Position numbers and translations under genes: made by a program. The notes beneath the pieces were generated by a model, which did no database searches, had not been told where the DNA came from, and saw only the letters and a list, made by a program, of their open reading frames with translations. Positions 8,179 through 19,100 of a stretch of DNA of 64,000 bases are shown here, piece after piece. Source of the stretch: Posidonia oceanica (Eukaryota; Streptophyta; Magnoliopsida; Alismatales; Posidoniaceae). Every line of letters begins with the position of its first letter. Position 1 is the first letter of the stretch. Location of the stretch: the NCBI GenBank assembly GCA_037176725.1, contig JAZBRS010000014.1:79590501-79654500 (forward strand), given 5' to 3'.

Positions 8179-10206
8179 CTACTCTGCTGCTGATGACACT
8201 ACTGCATGTTCTGCTGACACTACTGAAGGCCTTACTGACTCTGTGACTGATACTGCTGATGATTCTGCCACTGAAACTTCCGACAGCTCTGTCACTGACT
8301 CTGCTCTTTGCTCTGTTACTGCTGCTGTGCAACCCGCTGGTGTCTCTTCTTCTGAATCTGCCAACGTACTCGTGGAAGGCATATGCTGTACAAGCCATCT
8401 GGACCCACCCTCGGTTTGAAAAGTAATGAGCTCGTCGGGTCTGAAGGACTCCGACACCACCGAGCTTTCTCCGAGGACCATGATGGGGGTGGAGCCCTCT
8501 CGCAGAGGAGGATCCGTAACCACGGCTTTTCCTTTCCTTTCTGCGGCTTGGTGTCGTGCCAGGTCTTCTACTATGGATTCGAGCTGTTCTTGGTAAAGCA
8601 GTTCCAAATCCGACATCCATGAATCGACTTGGGCTTCTACTGCCCCTTCTTCTTCCTCATCTGGAGGTGAATCAACATAGTAGGTGCCGAGGGCCTGAGG
8701 CACTGGCTCGGCTGCGAGATGGATTGCTGTCTCTGATACTTGTACCCTCTGACTCACGGGCGCGCCTGGTTGCGTCTGTCCCGGCAGGGGAGACCCAGAT
8801 GGTCTAGTCAGAGGGATTGCCGATGGATATGCTGCCAGAGTGACTGCGGCTGTTAGAGGATGGGCGGAGGTGCTCTCTTGAAGGCCCGAGGGCCGGGAGA
8901 CCGCGATGCTCAGCTGGTTCTCCGTGACTGATGATGATGATGAGAGCGCGGCCTCCGATGCCATAGGATCTGGCCATGAAAATTGCCGGTCTGCGGCAAG
9001 GGGAAGTGTGACTGACTGAACTGGCTGTATTGCCTGTGATGTGGCCTTTGAAAAGGGCTGAGCTGTGCTGCTGACTGAACTCAGCGATTGACCTTTCTGC
9101 GAAGGTGGTAGTTGCATTGATGCGACAACGGTCGCCTGCGAACTGACTGACTGTGCTTGAGCTGGTGCTGATATTGCTGACATGGCTGCGGGAGAATCAA
9201 AGACTGCCAAATCTGCCAAGGGTTCTGCCAAGACTGCTGCTTCATGATCTATGGAAGGAGTGGCCAAATAAACCGACTGATGTACTGTTGCATTGGGCTG
9301 GCTTTCACTGCAAGTCTGAACTGCCCCTGTTGTGTCCGACTGTTCCTCGTCCGAGTAATAGTCCTCAACGCAGACCCAGTCCTCCTCCGGTGGCGGAGGG
9401 CTTTGACACGGCTCTGACGGCACTACGGCTTGAACTGCGCTTGAGTCCAGGATACCCGCACTCGTAAAGTTGGCCAAGCTCCGAGGTATGACCATTCTCT
9501 GATTCTTTGCTTGCGGGCGCTTGCCTTTATCGGAGTGAGGGTCGTAACCTAGACCCTCGTTGTCTCTTCGTTCTTCTGCCATGATCGGTTCAGCGATTCC
9601 TTGGCCATGTCGCCCGAGCGGTGTCCCTTTGACGTAGCCCCATCTGTGACAAACGTTCTCGACCATCCGAAAGGGGTTGTTGTGAACGGCCAAGGAGTTG
9701 ACACGTTCAAGATCTGGCAAAAAGTTAACCGGCTCGCACCGATTAACGCGATACAAAGCGTTCGAAAGATCAGGGTCGAAGGGGATAGTCCGCGAAGAGA
9801 TAGAAGAAACCGCCTCGATCCGCTCCTTCTCAAAATTCTCCGCCATGACAACGATGACATCGTCACCTCGACGGAACTTGATCATGCGATGGAGGGTCGA
9901 GGGGATAACTTGATGCTTGTGGAGCCAAGGGCGCCCAAGCAGAAAGTTGAAATTAGGTTCCAAGTCGACGACGTAGAATTCCACATCGAATGTGACCGGG
10001 CCAATGGTAAGAGGGATAACCAAAATCCCTAGAGCGTCATGGTGAGTATTATCAAAAGCTGTCATTCCCTTTACAGCTGGAGTAATGTCCTCGGCCTTGA
10101 ATCCGAGCTTGGTTGCTGTTCGCAAGGGACAGACGTTAAGGCCCGACCCATTATCGACCAGTGCAAGGGGAATGCGAAAGTTCTTGAATTGTACCGTGAC
10201 GAACAA
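8179..10206 (-). CDS. pro: Element A protease with G-patch-like motif and long Ser/Thr/Ala-rich linker
   Basis: A retropepsin-type aspartic protease at the N-terminus: active-site VDNGSGLNV (about residues 16-24; Asn follows the catalytic Asp, as in other Ogre/Tat elements), then ALGILVIPLTIG and FNFLLGRPWLH, the second conserved protease motif. At about residues 168-195 lies GYVKGTPLGRHGQGI, a G-patch-like motif known in Tat proteases. The remaining 450 residues are a low-complexity linker rich in Ser, Ala, Val and Glu (repeats like SVTE). The frame is the same as gag: translation is open from the gag TAG (10264-10266), and the residues before the first Met (VITFTSDELP and following) match the usual start of Ogre-type protease. 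A TAG ends the segment at 8179-8181 and a further in-frame TAG lies at 8095-8097 before RT. Ogre elements have an intron near this junction; none is needed here. Confidence 0.93.
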   Translation of the reverse strand: MFVTVQFKNFRIPLALVDNGSGLNVCPLRTATKLGFKAEDITPAVKGMTAFDNTHHDALGILVIPLTIGPVTFDVEFYVVDLEPNFNFLLGRPWLHKHQVIPSTLHRMIKFRRGDDVIVVMAENFEKERIEAVSSISSRTIPFDPDLSNALYRVNRCEPVNFLPDLERVNSLAVHNNPFRMVENVCHRWGYVKGTPLGRHGQGIAEPIMAEERRDNEGLGYDPHSDKGKRPQAKNQRMVIPRSLANFTSAGILDSSAVQAVVPSEPCQSPPPPEEDWVCVEDYYSDEEQSDTTGAVQTCSESQPNATVHQSVYLATPSIDHEAAVLAEPLADLAVFDSPAAMSAISAPAQAQSVSSQATVVASMQLPPSQKGQSLSSVSSTAQPFSKATSQAIQPVQSVTLPLAADRQFSWPDPMASEAALSSSSSVTENQLSIAVSRPSGLQESTSAHPLTAAVTLAAYPSAIPLTRPSGSPLPGQTQPGAPVSQRVQVSETAIHLAAEPVPQALGTYYVDSPPDEEEEGAVEAQVDSWMSDLELLYQEQLESIVEDLARHQAAERKGKAVVTDPPLREGSTPIMVLGESSVVSESFRPDELITFQTEGGSRWLVQHMPSTSTLADSEEETPAGCTAAVTEQRAESVTELSEVSVAESSAVSVTESVRPSVVSAEHAVVSSAAE

Positions 10207-10263
10207 GGGTTGATTGTGATTAATCCCTGTCAGAGGCAGTTCATCACTCGTGAAAGTAATGAC

Positions 10264-13200
10264 CTAGGGCTCCGCGATCATTCCGACCATGCTTTCCAAA
10301 GCGGCGGGCTCTATGGCTTGGGACACACGGGCGGCTTGGAACACGCGAAGGAAGGCTTCGCGATGCTCGGCAGAAGTGTGTATCAGGTCCCAGATGGATA
10401 TGTCGGCTTTGACTTTTTTGAGCTGGGATGTGATGTCGGCTTTAGGCTGGCATTTCTTGGTAGCAGGTGGTGCAGTTGTAGGGACAGGTTCAGCTATGGT
10501 GGATTCAAGAGGCTGGCCTGAAGGTGGTGGGACTGCAGGCTGGACCAAAGGCAATGGTCTTGCGGGTTGTGGATGACTAGGTCTGGTTATTGGTGCCGGA
10601 GGTCTGTAGACCCTCCCCGATCGCGTCACTTCCGCACACATTTCTGTGGCGTAGCTGTAGGGTACGCGATGGGTATCCCGGGTCAGGTTAATAACCACGG
10701 GAGCGCGTGCGGCGAGCACGAGAGGGGCTGCAGGCTGAGGAGGGCATGGGTAGGTGGGTAGTTGGGAAGACAAGCTAGGTGGGGACTGAGGTCTTGCTAG
10801 TAGGTGCACGGGAAGCTCTGGCTGAGGTCTGACTAGGAGATGTATTGGGGCTTGGGCCCGGGAAAGCATGGCGGCTAATGCAGGAGAACGCTCCGGCCTG
10901 GCTCGCGGTCGGATCATATGGACGCCCGACTCGGAACCGGCGATAGCTGCAAGATAGAGAGAGACTGGAAAGGGAGTAGAAACATCATGGATAAGCTCGG
11001 AAGGATCTACCACAGATGTGGGAGACCCAGAGGGAAACAAGGAGTGAATTCCTGAGGTCCCTGCGCCTCCTGAATAGGAGTGCTCCAGCAGGGGTCGGCG
11101 GACAACATTAGCTGGGGTAGATGCTGATGCAGGTGCATGAGATGGTGCAGAAGTGGATGCCTCGTGCGTGTCGATCACAATCGTTCCAGATTCGATCAAG
11201 TCCTGGATAGCATTCCGGAGAGTGAAACAACTATCAGTCGAATGCCCGACACTTCGATGAAAGTCGCAGAAAAGGTTCGCCTTAAACCAATGCGGTAGTG
11301 GGTTTGGTGGCGGGCGAACCTCTGGAAATCGCAGGAGCGACGCAACCTTCGGGAGGACGGCACTGAGCGGTTCCACCAGTGGGGCGAACTTCCGCTTTTC
11401 CATGGGTGGCTGTCTCGGCCTCGGGAATTGTCCTTGCTGAACCGGTGCGGCAGGATAGACCGGTCGAGCGGTGGTAGTGATTTGTGGTGTAGGGTGTGCC
11501 CTAGGTGCAGGTGCGTAATAGATCTGAGGAGGGGCAGGCCGGGACGCCAGACGGACGGGCGCAGCAGGGGAGTCGACGTATGCAACAACGGGCTTCGGCG
11601 GATCCTTCCTCTTGGGACGATTGTTGTTGAGACTGCTGTTGTTGTTGATGGCGCTGCTGCTACTACCGTCGTTGCTGGCGAGGGCCTGCCTGGCAAGCAC
11701 AGAGAGTGCGGGGAAGTTGCCACTCCGCAACGAACTCTCTACGCGAGTGCCAGCTTGGATCAATGCAGTGAAGGTTGTGACGGGTTGGATGCTAAGCAAA
11801 GCTCCGGTAGACGGCTGTGCCCCTTTTATGATGATCTCGATAGACTCCTCGTCGGAGGGCCTATCTCGAACTTGCGAGGCAAGGGCACGCCAGCGGCCGA
11901 CGTACTCCCCGAATGGCTCGCCCGGATTCTGCTTGGTTGCGATCAAGTCCGCGCGCTTTGGGACCAGATCGAGGTTGAAGGAGTACTGTTCCAAGAACGC
12001 CTGGCTTAGGTCGTTCCAAGTCTTGATCGTAGCCATGTCAAGCGAGGTGAACCACTTGAGGGCCGGACCAGACAAACTCTTCTGGAACAGGCGGATCAGC
12101 AACCTCTCGTCCGCCTGGAGTTGGGCGAGATCACTGCAGTACGCCTTCAGATGGGCTATGGGGCAGCCCCTACCATCATACTTCTCGAAGTCCGGTATTT
12201 TGAACTTCGGGGGGAGTACCGCCTCTGGGAAACAGCAGAGGTCTCGAAACTGGTAGGTCTGGTGGTCCGTGCCCTGCACTAGACGCAGTGCTTTCTCCAG
12301 AACATCCATCCTATTGTTGATGGGGTCTGGAATAGCTGCTGCAGGAGATGGGGCAGCGGGGGCGGGGACCACGTATGCCGATTGGGTCGCACCGAGGTGC
12401 TCCTCCGGATCCACCATCACGTCGCCTGGTGACGCAAGGTGATGGCCGGCATACCCGTGCTGTGGTGGAGTGCAAGGAGGGATGCATGTGGAATTCTGAG
12501 CCTGATGCAAAGGGGGAGGATAAACGGTATGCTGTGCGGTGGGTGCAGGATGCTGGAGCATCAACGACCGTACCGGGGCGATGCCGGGGGACGGGCCTGC
12601 GAGATACTGTGCTCCCACCAGTCCGAATGACTGACCACCAGGTGGCGGAGGTGCATGCTGTGTGAGGTGTGGTGCTGATGCAAGAGGCGGAACACGTGCC
12701 CCCATCGTCGGAACCGTGAGCAGTTGGGACGATGGTCTAGGCGGAAGTGCAGAGTGCAATGCAAGATGTGCGGGAGTAGGCCGCACAGGAACCTCAGGAA
12801 CAACAGGAGGGGAAGGAGGACGGACTGATAGAGCTATACCCTGCAGCCGCTGGATAGTGTCCATCAGTTGCTGGTACTGCTCTTCAGGTGTCCCGTCAGT
12901 GGGAACACTGAATTGCAGTGCCGGCGAGGAACCAGAACCAAGAGATCCGGACTGTCCGGGAGACTGGAATCCTAAGGCGTGAGTCGCCGCAGTAGAAGGG
13001 TCAAAAGTGACAAAACCCTGAGAAGGTGGGGTCAGTGGTGCCTCCAGAACACGTGAAGTGGTCATCAAGATGGACTCGGCGACTGGATCAGGAGGAACGG
13101 GCGTCTGCCACTGTCCCACAGCAAACTGGGGTGCCCCAGACGACAGAGGGGAAAAGCCTGGCGTCACAGAGGGCACAGAGGGGTTAGAAACGGGAACCGG

Positions 13201-13404
13201 AGGGGCCGGAGCGGGAACCACCTCCGAGGCAAGGGTGAGGGGGGTCTCGACAGTGCGCTGGGCCATTGCTGACCGAGAGCGAGTCAAAACGGGGCTGCGA
13301 CGAGGGAAAAGGGGACGGGCTCTACGAGGAGCTATGCTCGCAAAGACGAGTAGCTCAGAAAAAGGGATGGTCGAGCACAGGTGTCTCAGCAGAGATGTCA
13401 GCAA
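10264..13404 (-). CDS. gag: Element A Gag (capsid/nucleocapsid precursor)
   Basis: 1046 residues from the first Met; a start at residue 47 (MAQRTVETPLTLAS, codon at 13264-13266) is more plausible because the upstream part is Arg/Ser-rich and not conserved-looking. The N-terminal third is rich in Pro and Ser. The retrotransposon gag domain is at about 390-540 (FKIPDFEKYDGRGCPIAHLK, PALKWFTSLD, FLEQYSFNLDLVPKRADL, GEPFGEYVGRWRALASQV). A zinc-binding motif C-X2-H-X4-H-X4-C (CDFHRSVGHSTDSC) sits near 705-718, the knuckle variant typical of Ogre/Tat gags. Gag packages the RNA and forms the particle. It ends with TAG at 10264-10266, after which the protease continues in the same frame. Confidence 0.94.
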   Translation of the reverse strand: MLTSLLRHLCSTIPFSELLVFASIAPRRARPLFPRRSPVLTRSRSAMAQRTVETPLTLASEVVPAPAPPVPVSNPSVPSVTPGFSPLSSGAPQFAVGQWQTPVPPDPVAESILMTTSRVLEAPLTPPSQGFVTFDPSTAATHALGFQSPGQSGSLGSGSSPALQFSVPTDGTPEEQYQQLMDTIQRLQGIALSVRPPSPPVVPEVPVRPTPAHLALHSALPPRPSSQLLTVPTMGARVPPLASAPHLTQHAPPPPGGQSFGLVGAQYLAGPSPGIAPVRSLMLQHPAPTAQHTVYPPPLHQAQNSTCIPPCTPPQHGYAGHHLASPGDVMVDPEEHLGATQSAYVVPAPAAPSPAAAIPDPINNRMDVLEKALRLVQGTDHQTYQFRDLCCFPEAVLPPKFKIPDFEKYDGRGCPIAHLKAYCSDLAQLQADERLLIRLFQKSLSGPALKWFTSLDMATIKTWNDLSQAFLEQYSFNLDLVPKRADLIATKQNPGEPFGEYVGRWRALASQVRDRPSDEESIEIIIKGAQPSTGALLSIQPVTTFTALIQAGTRVESSLRSGNFPALSVLARQALASNDGSSSSAINNNSSLNNNRPKRKDPPKPVVAYVDSPAAPVRLASRPAPPQIYYAPAPRAHPTPQITTTARPVYPAAPVQQGQFPRPRQPPMEKRKFAPLVEPLSAVLPKVASLLRFPEVRPPPNPLPHWFKANLFCDFHRSVGHSTDSCFTLRNAIQDLIESGTIVIDTHEASTSAPSHAPASASTPANVVRRPLLEHSYSGGAGTSGIHSLFPSGSPTSVVDPSELIHDVSTPFPVSLYLAAIAGSESGVHMIRPRARPERSPALAAMLSRAQAPIHLLVRPQPELPVHLLARPQSPPSLSSQLPTYPCPPQPAAPLVLAARAPVVINLTRDTHRVPYSYATEMCAEVTRSGRVYRPPAPITRPSHPQPARPLPLVQPAVPPPSGQPLESTIAEPVPTTAPPATKKCQPKADITSQLKKVKADISIWDLIHTSAEHREAFLRVFQAARVSQAIEPAALESMVGMIAEP

Positions 13405-14578
13405 AGGAGAGACCCGAGCTCTAGCTAAGGAGATCGCTTACTGAACTCTGTTAAAGATACAATGGGAAACTAGGGTTAGAAAAGAAAGAGATGCAAAATG
13501 CATTATGTTATGGCATGAATGTCATGTATGCTTTCTAGTATGCCCCCCTCACCTAACTAGTGTTTCCTAGCAAGGTTGTCTACTTCGGGTATCCCTGGGT
13601 GTACGGGTCACCGACTCGAGTCAGAAAAGTAGGCTCCCTGTCTAACTCCCGGCCCAAAGCTCGGGTAATGACAGGGTGGTGCGTTGGTGGCCTCTACCCC
13701 GCCAAAGCGTAGGTGGTACCCTCCACTAACACCGACACGACCCCGGACAAGGGGGACAGACCGACTGACTCACACCATGCCAAAGCATCGGGGTGAGAAG
13801 CCGGAACCGTCCTTCGCAGACTAGTAGGTGGACTCAGAGGAGAAGAATGCATGCCCTATATGATGCTTATGCAAATGATTAAAGTCTTTTATCTTGCACA
13901 TTTTATTAACCAAAAGGGGAGTGAAGGATTGTTCAGAGTCTCTAGTTGCTCCTAAAAGTTCTTTTACTTGCTTGTTTTAGTTAACCATGGGGAGAGCAAA
14001 CAAGTTTCTACTATCCTAGGCATGGCAAGTGCGAAAGGGAAGAAAATCAGCCAAGCATGGCAAGCAAACAATCATACAACACAACAAAAGGCAAGTGCAT
14101 GGCATGTGCAAGTGTTTGTGAGCATAATGGTGAAGAAAAACATTCATCAAGTCAAAAGGCATGTATGCAAGGTATGTGCGTGCGTAGTGACATAGCAAAG
14201 GTGTAAAAGAAGCATTCAGCATTCAAAAAGCATGTATCGTCGCCAAACAAGTATGTAGACATGCAATGTGCGAGAATTAAAGCAATAATAAGCAAGTAAG
14301 GCAAAGAAGGTAAAGGCAAGTAAGCTGTAAAGGAAGTAAGAGCAGAAGCAAGGAAACAAGTAAATAAACAAGCAAATTAGACAAAACAGAGCAAGGCAGA
14401 GCTAAACTAAGGCGAAAGCAGCCGGAAGGGGGTGCAAAACCTAGGCGAAGTGACCGCGGGGCGACTTGCTAGGAGTTTGCACAGGAAAAAGAGCAAAACA
14501 GACAAAGGAAACACCAAGGCAAACAAAGAAAGCAAATCCCAAGCGAGCGAAAGCGGAGGCGAAAGTCGGAGTCTAGTA
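13405..14578 (-). other. 5' leader of element A between PBS and gag
   Basis: About 1.2 kb between the PBS and gag on the minus strand. No ORF of note. It is A/G-rich near 14280-14420 on the plus strand (AAGCAAGTAAGG-like simple sequence), and the part adjoining gag (13540-13860) is more complex. It should contain packaging signals by position, but none can be pointed out. Confidence 0.6.
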
Positions 14579-14596
14579 TCCCCAGCGGAGTCGCCA
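14579..14596 (-). promoter_or_regulatory. Primer binding site of element A (tRNA-Arg-type)
   Basis: On the minus strand TGGCGACTCCGCTGGGGA follows the LTR end (CGCTACA at 14598) after one base. Tat/Ogre elements use a PBS beginning TGGCGACTC, reported as complementary to the 3' end of a tRNA-Arg. Position and sequence both fit. Confidence 0.88.
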
Positions 14597-14957
14597 CTGT
14601 AGCGATCCCGGCGTTCGGATCGTCCATGCACGATGCCAAAGCTCGCGTGCACCGATCGGAATCAGGCTCACTATAAGCGGCTATGTCCGAGAAGGAAGAC
14701 CTAACTCGAAAACATTTAAAAGAAGGAAAAAAGGAAAGAAAAGAAGAAGATAAGACAAAATCGAAGTCGCCACCAAGTCTATTAAATCGGAAGACGAGGA
14801 AAACCGGGGAAATGCGCGAACAATCACGCAAAACCAAGCAAAAGATGCAAAGCAAAGCAATGCAAAAGAAATAAGATGCAAATGAATGCAAATGAATGCA
14901 AATGATGTGACTCGTGCCTAGGACAAGGGCAATATGGTCATTGCGGGCCAAGAGAGG

Positions 14958-15040
14958 GTAAGGACTCCTGTTACGCGCGGGGAAGGTGTTAGGCACCCCC
15001 GACACGCCCGAGAATCGGTCTTTCTAGGCTTACGCTCGCA
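14958..15040 (-). promoter_or_regulatory. Conserved LTR block with GGTG-CCTAA-CACC hairpin (element A copy)
   Basis: On the sense strand this contains AGACCGATTCTCGGGCGTGT, then GGGGGTGCCTAACACCTTCCCC-type sequence followed by ACAGGAGTCC. The same block is present in the solo LTR at 33344-33427, B at 35000-35075, D at 49345-49435 and E at 60144-60232, while surrounding LTR sequence differs widely. GGTG and CACC can pair around CCTAA, with an outer GGG/CCC extension. Function not known. Confidence 0.8.
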
Positions 15041-15459
15041 TATGCAGGGAAATGCAGACTTTGAATGCCTAAGTGCCAATGAATGCCTGTCTAAATGCTC
15101 AAAGGTGTGCTCTAAGTGACGAAAGACGATGCAAGGAAGTAAACGTGCAATCTAAACGCTCAGCAACGCTGTCTGTGTTCCGAACCAGGCGGAATCTGGC
15201 TCGTGTGAACTCCGGACAGTAAGCATCACCGCCCTATATGCAAATGCGGGCGATAAAACAAAACAGTGAGAAAACCATGCAATGCAATCGACATGCAAGG
15301 GAAAACGGCGTAAAACAATGCGAGGATCGAGACAAGTATGCAAAAAGATGCGAGAACAAGGTTGACATGCAAAATGGGGCAAGAAATGGGACAAGAACGC
15401 AAAACCGTGCGAGAAAACGAAAGAAGGGCGCAAAACTGGGCAAGAAAACACCAGGGCAT

Positions 15460-16170
15460 GCAAAACGGAGCGGAAAAACAAGACTACGCGCAAAACGAGG
15501 CGGGAAAACTAAAGGGCACGCAAAACGGTGCAAGACAGGGAAGCGGCATGCAAAACGGAGCGAGAAAATTTGAAAACACGCAAAACGAGGCGAAAAAACT
15601 AAAGGGCACGCAAAACGGTGCAAGACAAAGAAGCGGCGCGCAAAACGGAGCGAGAAAACTTGAAAACACGCAAAACGAGGCGAAAAAACCAAAGGGCACG
15701 CAAAACGGTGCGAGAAAACAAGACTGCATGCAAAACGAGGCGAAAGAACTAAAGGGCACGCAAAACGGTGCAAGGCAGGGAAGCGGTACGCAAAACGGAG
15801 CGAGAAAACTTGAAAACACGCAAAACGAGGCGAAAAAAACTAAAGGGCACGCAAAACGGTGCGAGACAAAGAAGCGGCGCGCAAAACGGAGCGAGAAAAC
15901 TTGAAAACACGCAAAACGAGGCGAAAAAACTAAAGGGCACGCAAAACGGTGCAAGACAAAGAGGCGGCGTGCAAAACGGAGCGAGAAAACTGGAAAACAC
16001 GCAAAACGAGGCGAAAAAACCAAAGGGCACGCAAAACGGTGCTAGAAAACAAGACTGCACGCAAAACGAGGCGAAAAAAAACTAAAGGGCACGCAAAACG
16101 GTGCGAGAAAACAAGACTGCACGCAAAACGAGGCGAAAAAACTAAAGGACACGCAAAACGGTGCGAATGG
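15460..16170. repeat. 30 bp tandem array inside LTR A
   Basis: The word GCAAAACG recurs every 30 bp: CAAAAC begins at 15491, 15521, 15551, 15581, 15611, 15641, 15671, 15701 and onward to about 16150, with rare one-base slips. Three 30 bp variants alternate (GGTGCAAGACA..., GGAGCGAGAAAAC..., GAGGCGAAAAAAC...), so there is also a higher-order period of 90 bp. Because 30 is a multiple of three, long open frames exist on both strands here; these are not genes. A diverged version (TTTTGCGTGC words) is in the solo LTR at 32900-33130. Confidence 0.93.
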
Positions 16171-19100
16171 CATGCAAATGAATGCAGTGCAGAGGTTCAG
16201 GAGGACATACCTGGAGATCCGGGAGTCTAATCGGAGATCTGCTTGGTCCATGCTGAAGAGTGCTTCGCTGCGGTCGCCGGGGCAGCTTACTTGAGGAGAT
16301 CCAGCGGTCGGATTGGAAGATATCGCAGCTTCGGAGCGGAAGGGCCAGAACAGGGGAGAAGAACAGATCTAAGTGTCCAGGGGGGCCTAGGGGTGTGCTG
16401 AAGGTCCTCCCGAATGAAGGGGGAGTTAAAAGTGCTTAGTGTATGCAAAGGGGAGCTTAAATGCAAGATTAAATGAATGCAGAATGCAATGCAAAGCAAG
16501 AAAATATAAAGGAAACGATTTGGAAAGAACAGGGGTTTAAAAGCATTTTTGAAGAAAGAAAGGGGCTAAAATGCAAATTTTCCAGAAAACAGGGGTTCTG
16601 GGGAGTCCGGGAATGCAAGTGGAGGGCCTACATGCGATTTTTGCAAACATGGGAGTTAAAATGCTACTTAGGGGTAAAACAGTCTTTTCACATGATTTTT
16701 CAAAAGATGCAAGGCTCTATGTGTGATTTTCAAATCATGCAGGGTCAAATATGCAATTTCATATGGAAAACATGCTCTGAAAAATAGATTACAGGACTGC
16801 AATGTGATTTTTAGAAAGATCAGGGTCAAAAATGCAAAAATGCATGCAGGAGTTACTGTCCATTTAAAATGGACCTAAGTGTAAATATGTAAAGTCAGAA
16901 GGTAAAAAATGCAATGCAGTATGCAAAATGGGAAAATAAAACCTAGGTCACTACAGTGTGTTGGATCTAAATGAAAAATCAGTAAAACATGGGGATGCAG
17001 AATGCAATTTGATATGGTAAAATGCATGCAATTAAATAGACTGATTTAAAACAGGACCTAAGTGCAATAATGGAAAGCAGAAGGACCAAAGCATAAAATT
17101 TTATAACTAAGCAGCACAGTAAAAGGACTAAATTGCAAATACAGAAAAGCACAGATATTTAACGCAATTTAGCATGATTTCAGACCATAAACATAGCAGA
17201 TTTAATTAAATAAGGACCGGAATGCAAATAATTGGAAACTGAAGCAGAAAATGCAATTTTCGGGCAAAAATAGCTAGGTTAGAAGAAAATAAAGCCATAG
17301 TGATTTGCAGGCCGTCGGCCACTGTAGCAGCTGCTACCAGTGGCCGACAGAGGGGGCCAGAGGCTGCTGAAGGCGAAGCGGACCGTCGGGCGAGAGTCGC
17401 CCGATCCTGGCGGAGCGCGGGGGACGTGCGGCGAGCGGCGACGTGGCCTGGAGCAGAGCTGAGGAGCCGCCGGAGATCTGAACTGAGCTGAAGACAGTCC
17501 GGCGAGAGGAAGCGACGTCAGAGGGAACGGAGGCTGTGAGCGGAGTCCTGGCGGCCGCGCGAAGCTGGGACGGCTGACGGGGAGCCGTTCTGCAGCTCGG
17601 CGCGGCGGGACGAGCGTCGAGCTCGTCGGGGAAGAAAGGTCAGCGACGGCGCTGACCTCGCGACAAAGGCCGCGAAACCCCCTTTTGAGGGGCGGAAAAG
17701 CAGGAGAAGAGGGAAAGGAGGCTGAAGGAGTAGGCGCTTACCAGTTTCCGCGTCTGGGACGTCCTCCCGACGCAGGTGGTTCCAGAAGTTGCCGGTGGAG
17801 GTCGTCCGGTCGCGGCGGACGTCGCCGGCGGCTCGCGAGGGTTGGAGCAGCTTCAGAATGTTCTTCCGGTGCTTCCCAGTCGTCCAGACGCGAGCTTCGA
17901 AGATCGGAGGAAGATTCGGCCGAAATGGGTGCACTGCCGGTCGTCCGAGGTGGGGGGAGGTGCCTGTTGCTCGTTGGGTCGAATGGAGGCTTCCGGCGAG
18001 TAGCTGGGGCTTCAGCGGTGGGTTCTGGATGGTCGGAAGGGTCTGTGGATTGCAGTAGTCGGAGATTGGTGTCGGGTTGATTTCGGGCCGAAAATGGGGA
18101 CGACTGTTTGTTGTGGGGGGTTTGGTCTGTGAGGGGAGCTGGAGGTGAAGCAGAACGGGGTTGGAAAGGTAGTGTTCTGGGGACTAACCGGGCAGAGTTT
18201 GGGGAGGAAAGGTGGTCTGTGGAGTTGTGAATTCTGAGGTGGAGGAGAGTTGGGTTCTGCTGGATTTCCGGTGGATTGAGGAGGAATGCTGGGCTCATTT
18301 CGCTGTGGGAAGAAGGGGAAGGTTTGCAGGAAGGTCGGGTGAGATTGGGGGATGAAATTCGATGGATTCAGAAGGTGTTTCAGCTTCTGGTTTGCTGCGG
18401 AACGAAGGGGTGGAAGATCTGAGTTTTTCGGTCGATTTCTGAGGGGAATTGGTCTCTCTCGCGCTGGAGGTTCGCACCGGAGTCCGGGTGCTCTCTCTGG
18501 GATCTTTTTTGGATGAACTCCTCCCCCCGTTTCTCTTCTGGTTTTTGGCTCTTAAAGTTCTGGTTGCTTGCAGGCCTGGCTGTGGCGAATTAATGCGGAG
18601 AGGCGGTGGCAGGAAGCACGGACGCGGTGCGGCGCACGCCGGTCCGGTCCGGCAGAGACGTGCGAGCGCAGGTCTGCGGTGACAGGTGCTGGCGCTGCAG
18701 CTGCTGTGGCAGGACTGTAGCTGTGCAGCCGGCACTGTAGACCTGCGAGAGGAGGGAAGGAGGAAGATGCCGGTTCACTGTAGCTGTGGGCTGCGGATTT
18801 TAAAAAAGAAAAAGGGTAATGGGCTGGTGAGCCCAGTAAAGAAGAAAAGAGAGGATAAAAAGAAAAAAGAAAGAAAGATGGAAAGAAGGAGGGAAATAAA
18901 ATAGGGGAAAAAAGATAAAAATAAATAAAAATATTAGATGAGTTGGGTTGTAGGTTAGGTGTTTAATTGGGTTTTTTAATGACTGTTTTTAGTGTGTTTC
19001 AGGCTTGATTAGGGTTTTAGGACTTTCTTTTGTTTTTAAATCATTTCCCACTTGATTAAGTGTTGGTTAAATTCTTTTAAATTGTTTTTAAAATTGTGTT

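Noticed and set aside
8179..10206. A spliced intron between protease and RT, as reported for Ogre elements
   Set aside because: The region is open in a single frame apart from two TAGs, so an intron is not required; no clear donor-acceptor pair was found.
15234..16060. Long open frames on both strands inside LTR A with repeated FASFCVFS-like or NGARKLENTQNEA-like text
   Set aside because: They come from the 30 bp tandem array, which is in codon phase. No start context, domain or conservation in the other LTRs.
17738..18298. 186-codon minus-strand frame in LTR A
   Set aside because: Same GC-rich segment as above; related DNA between LTRs but no shared protein frame.
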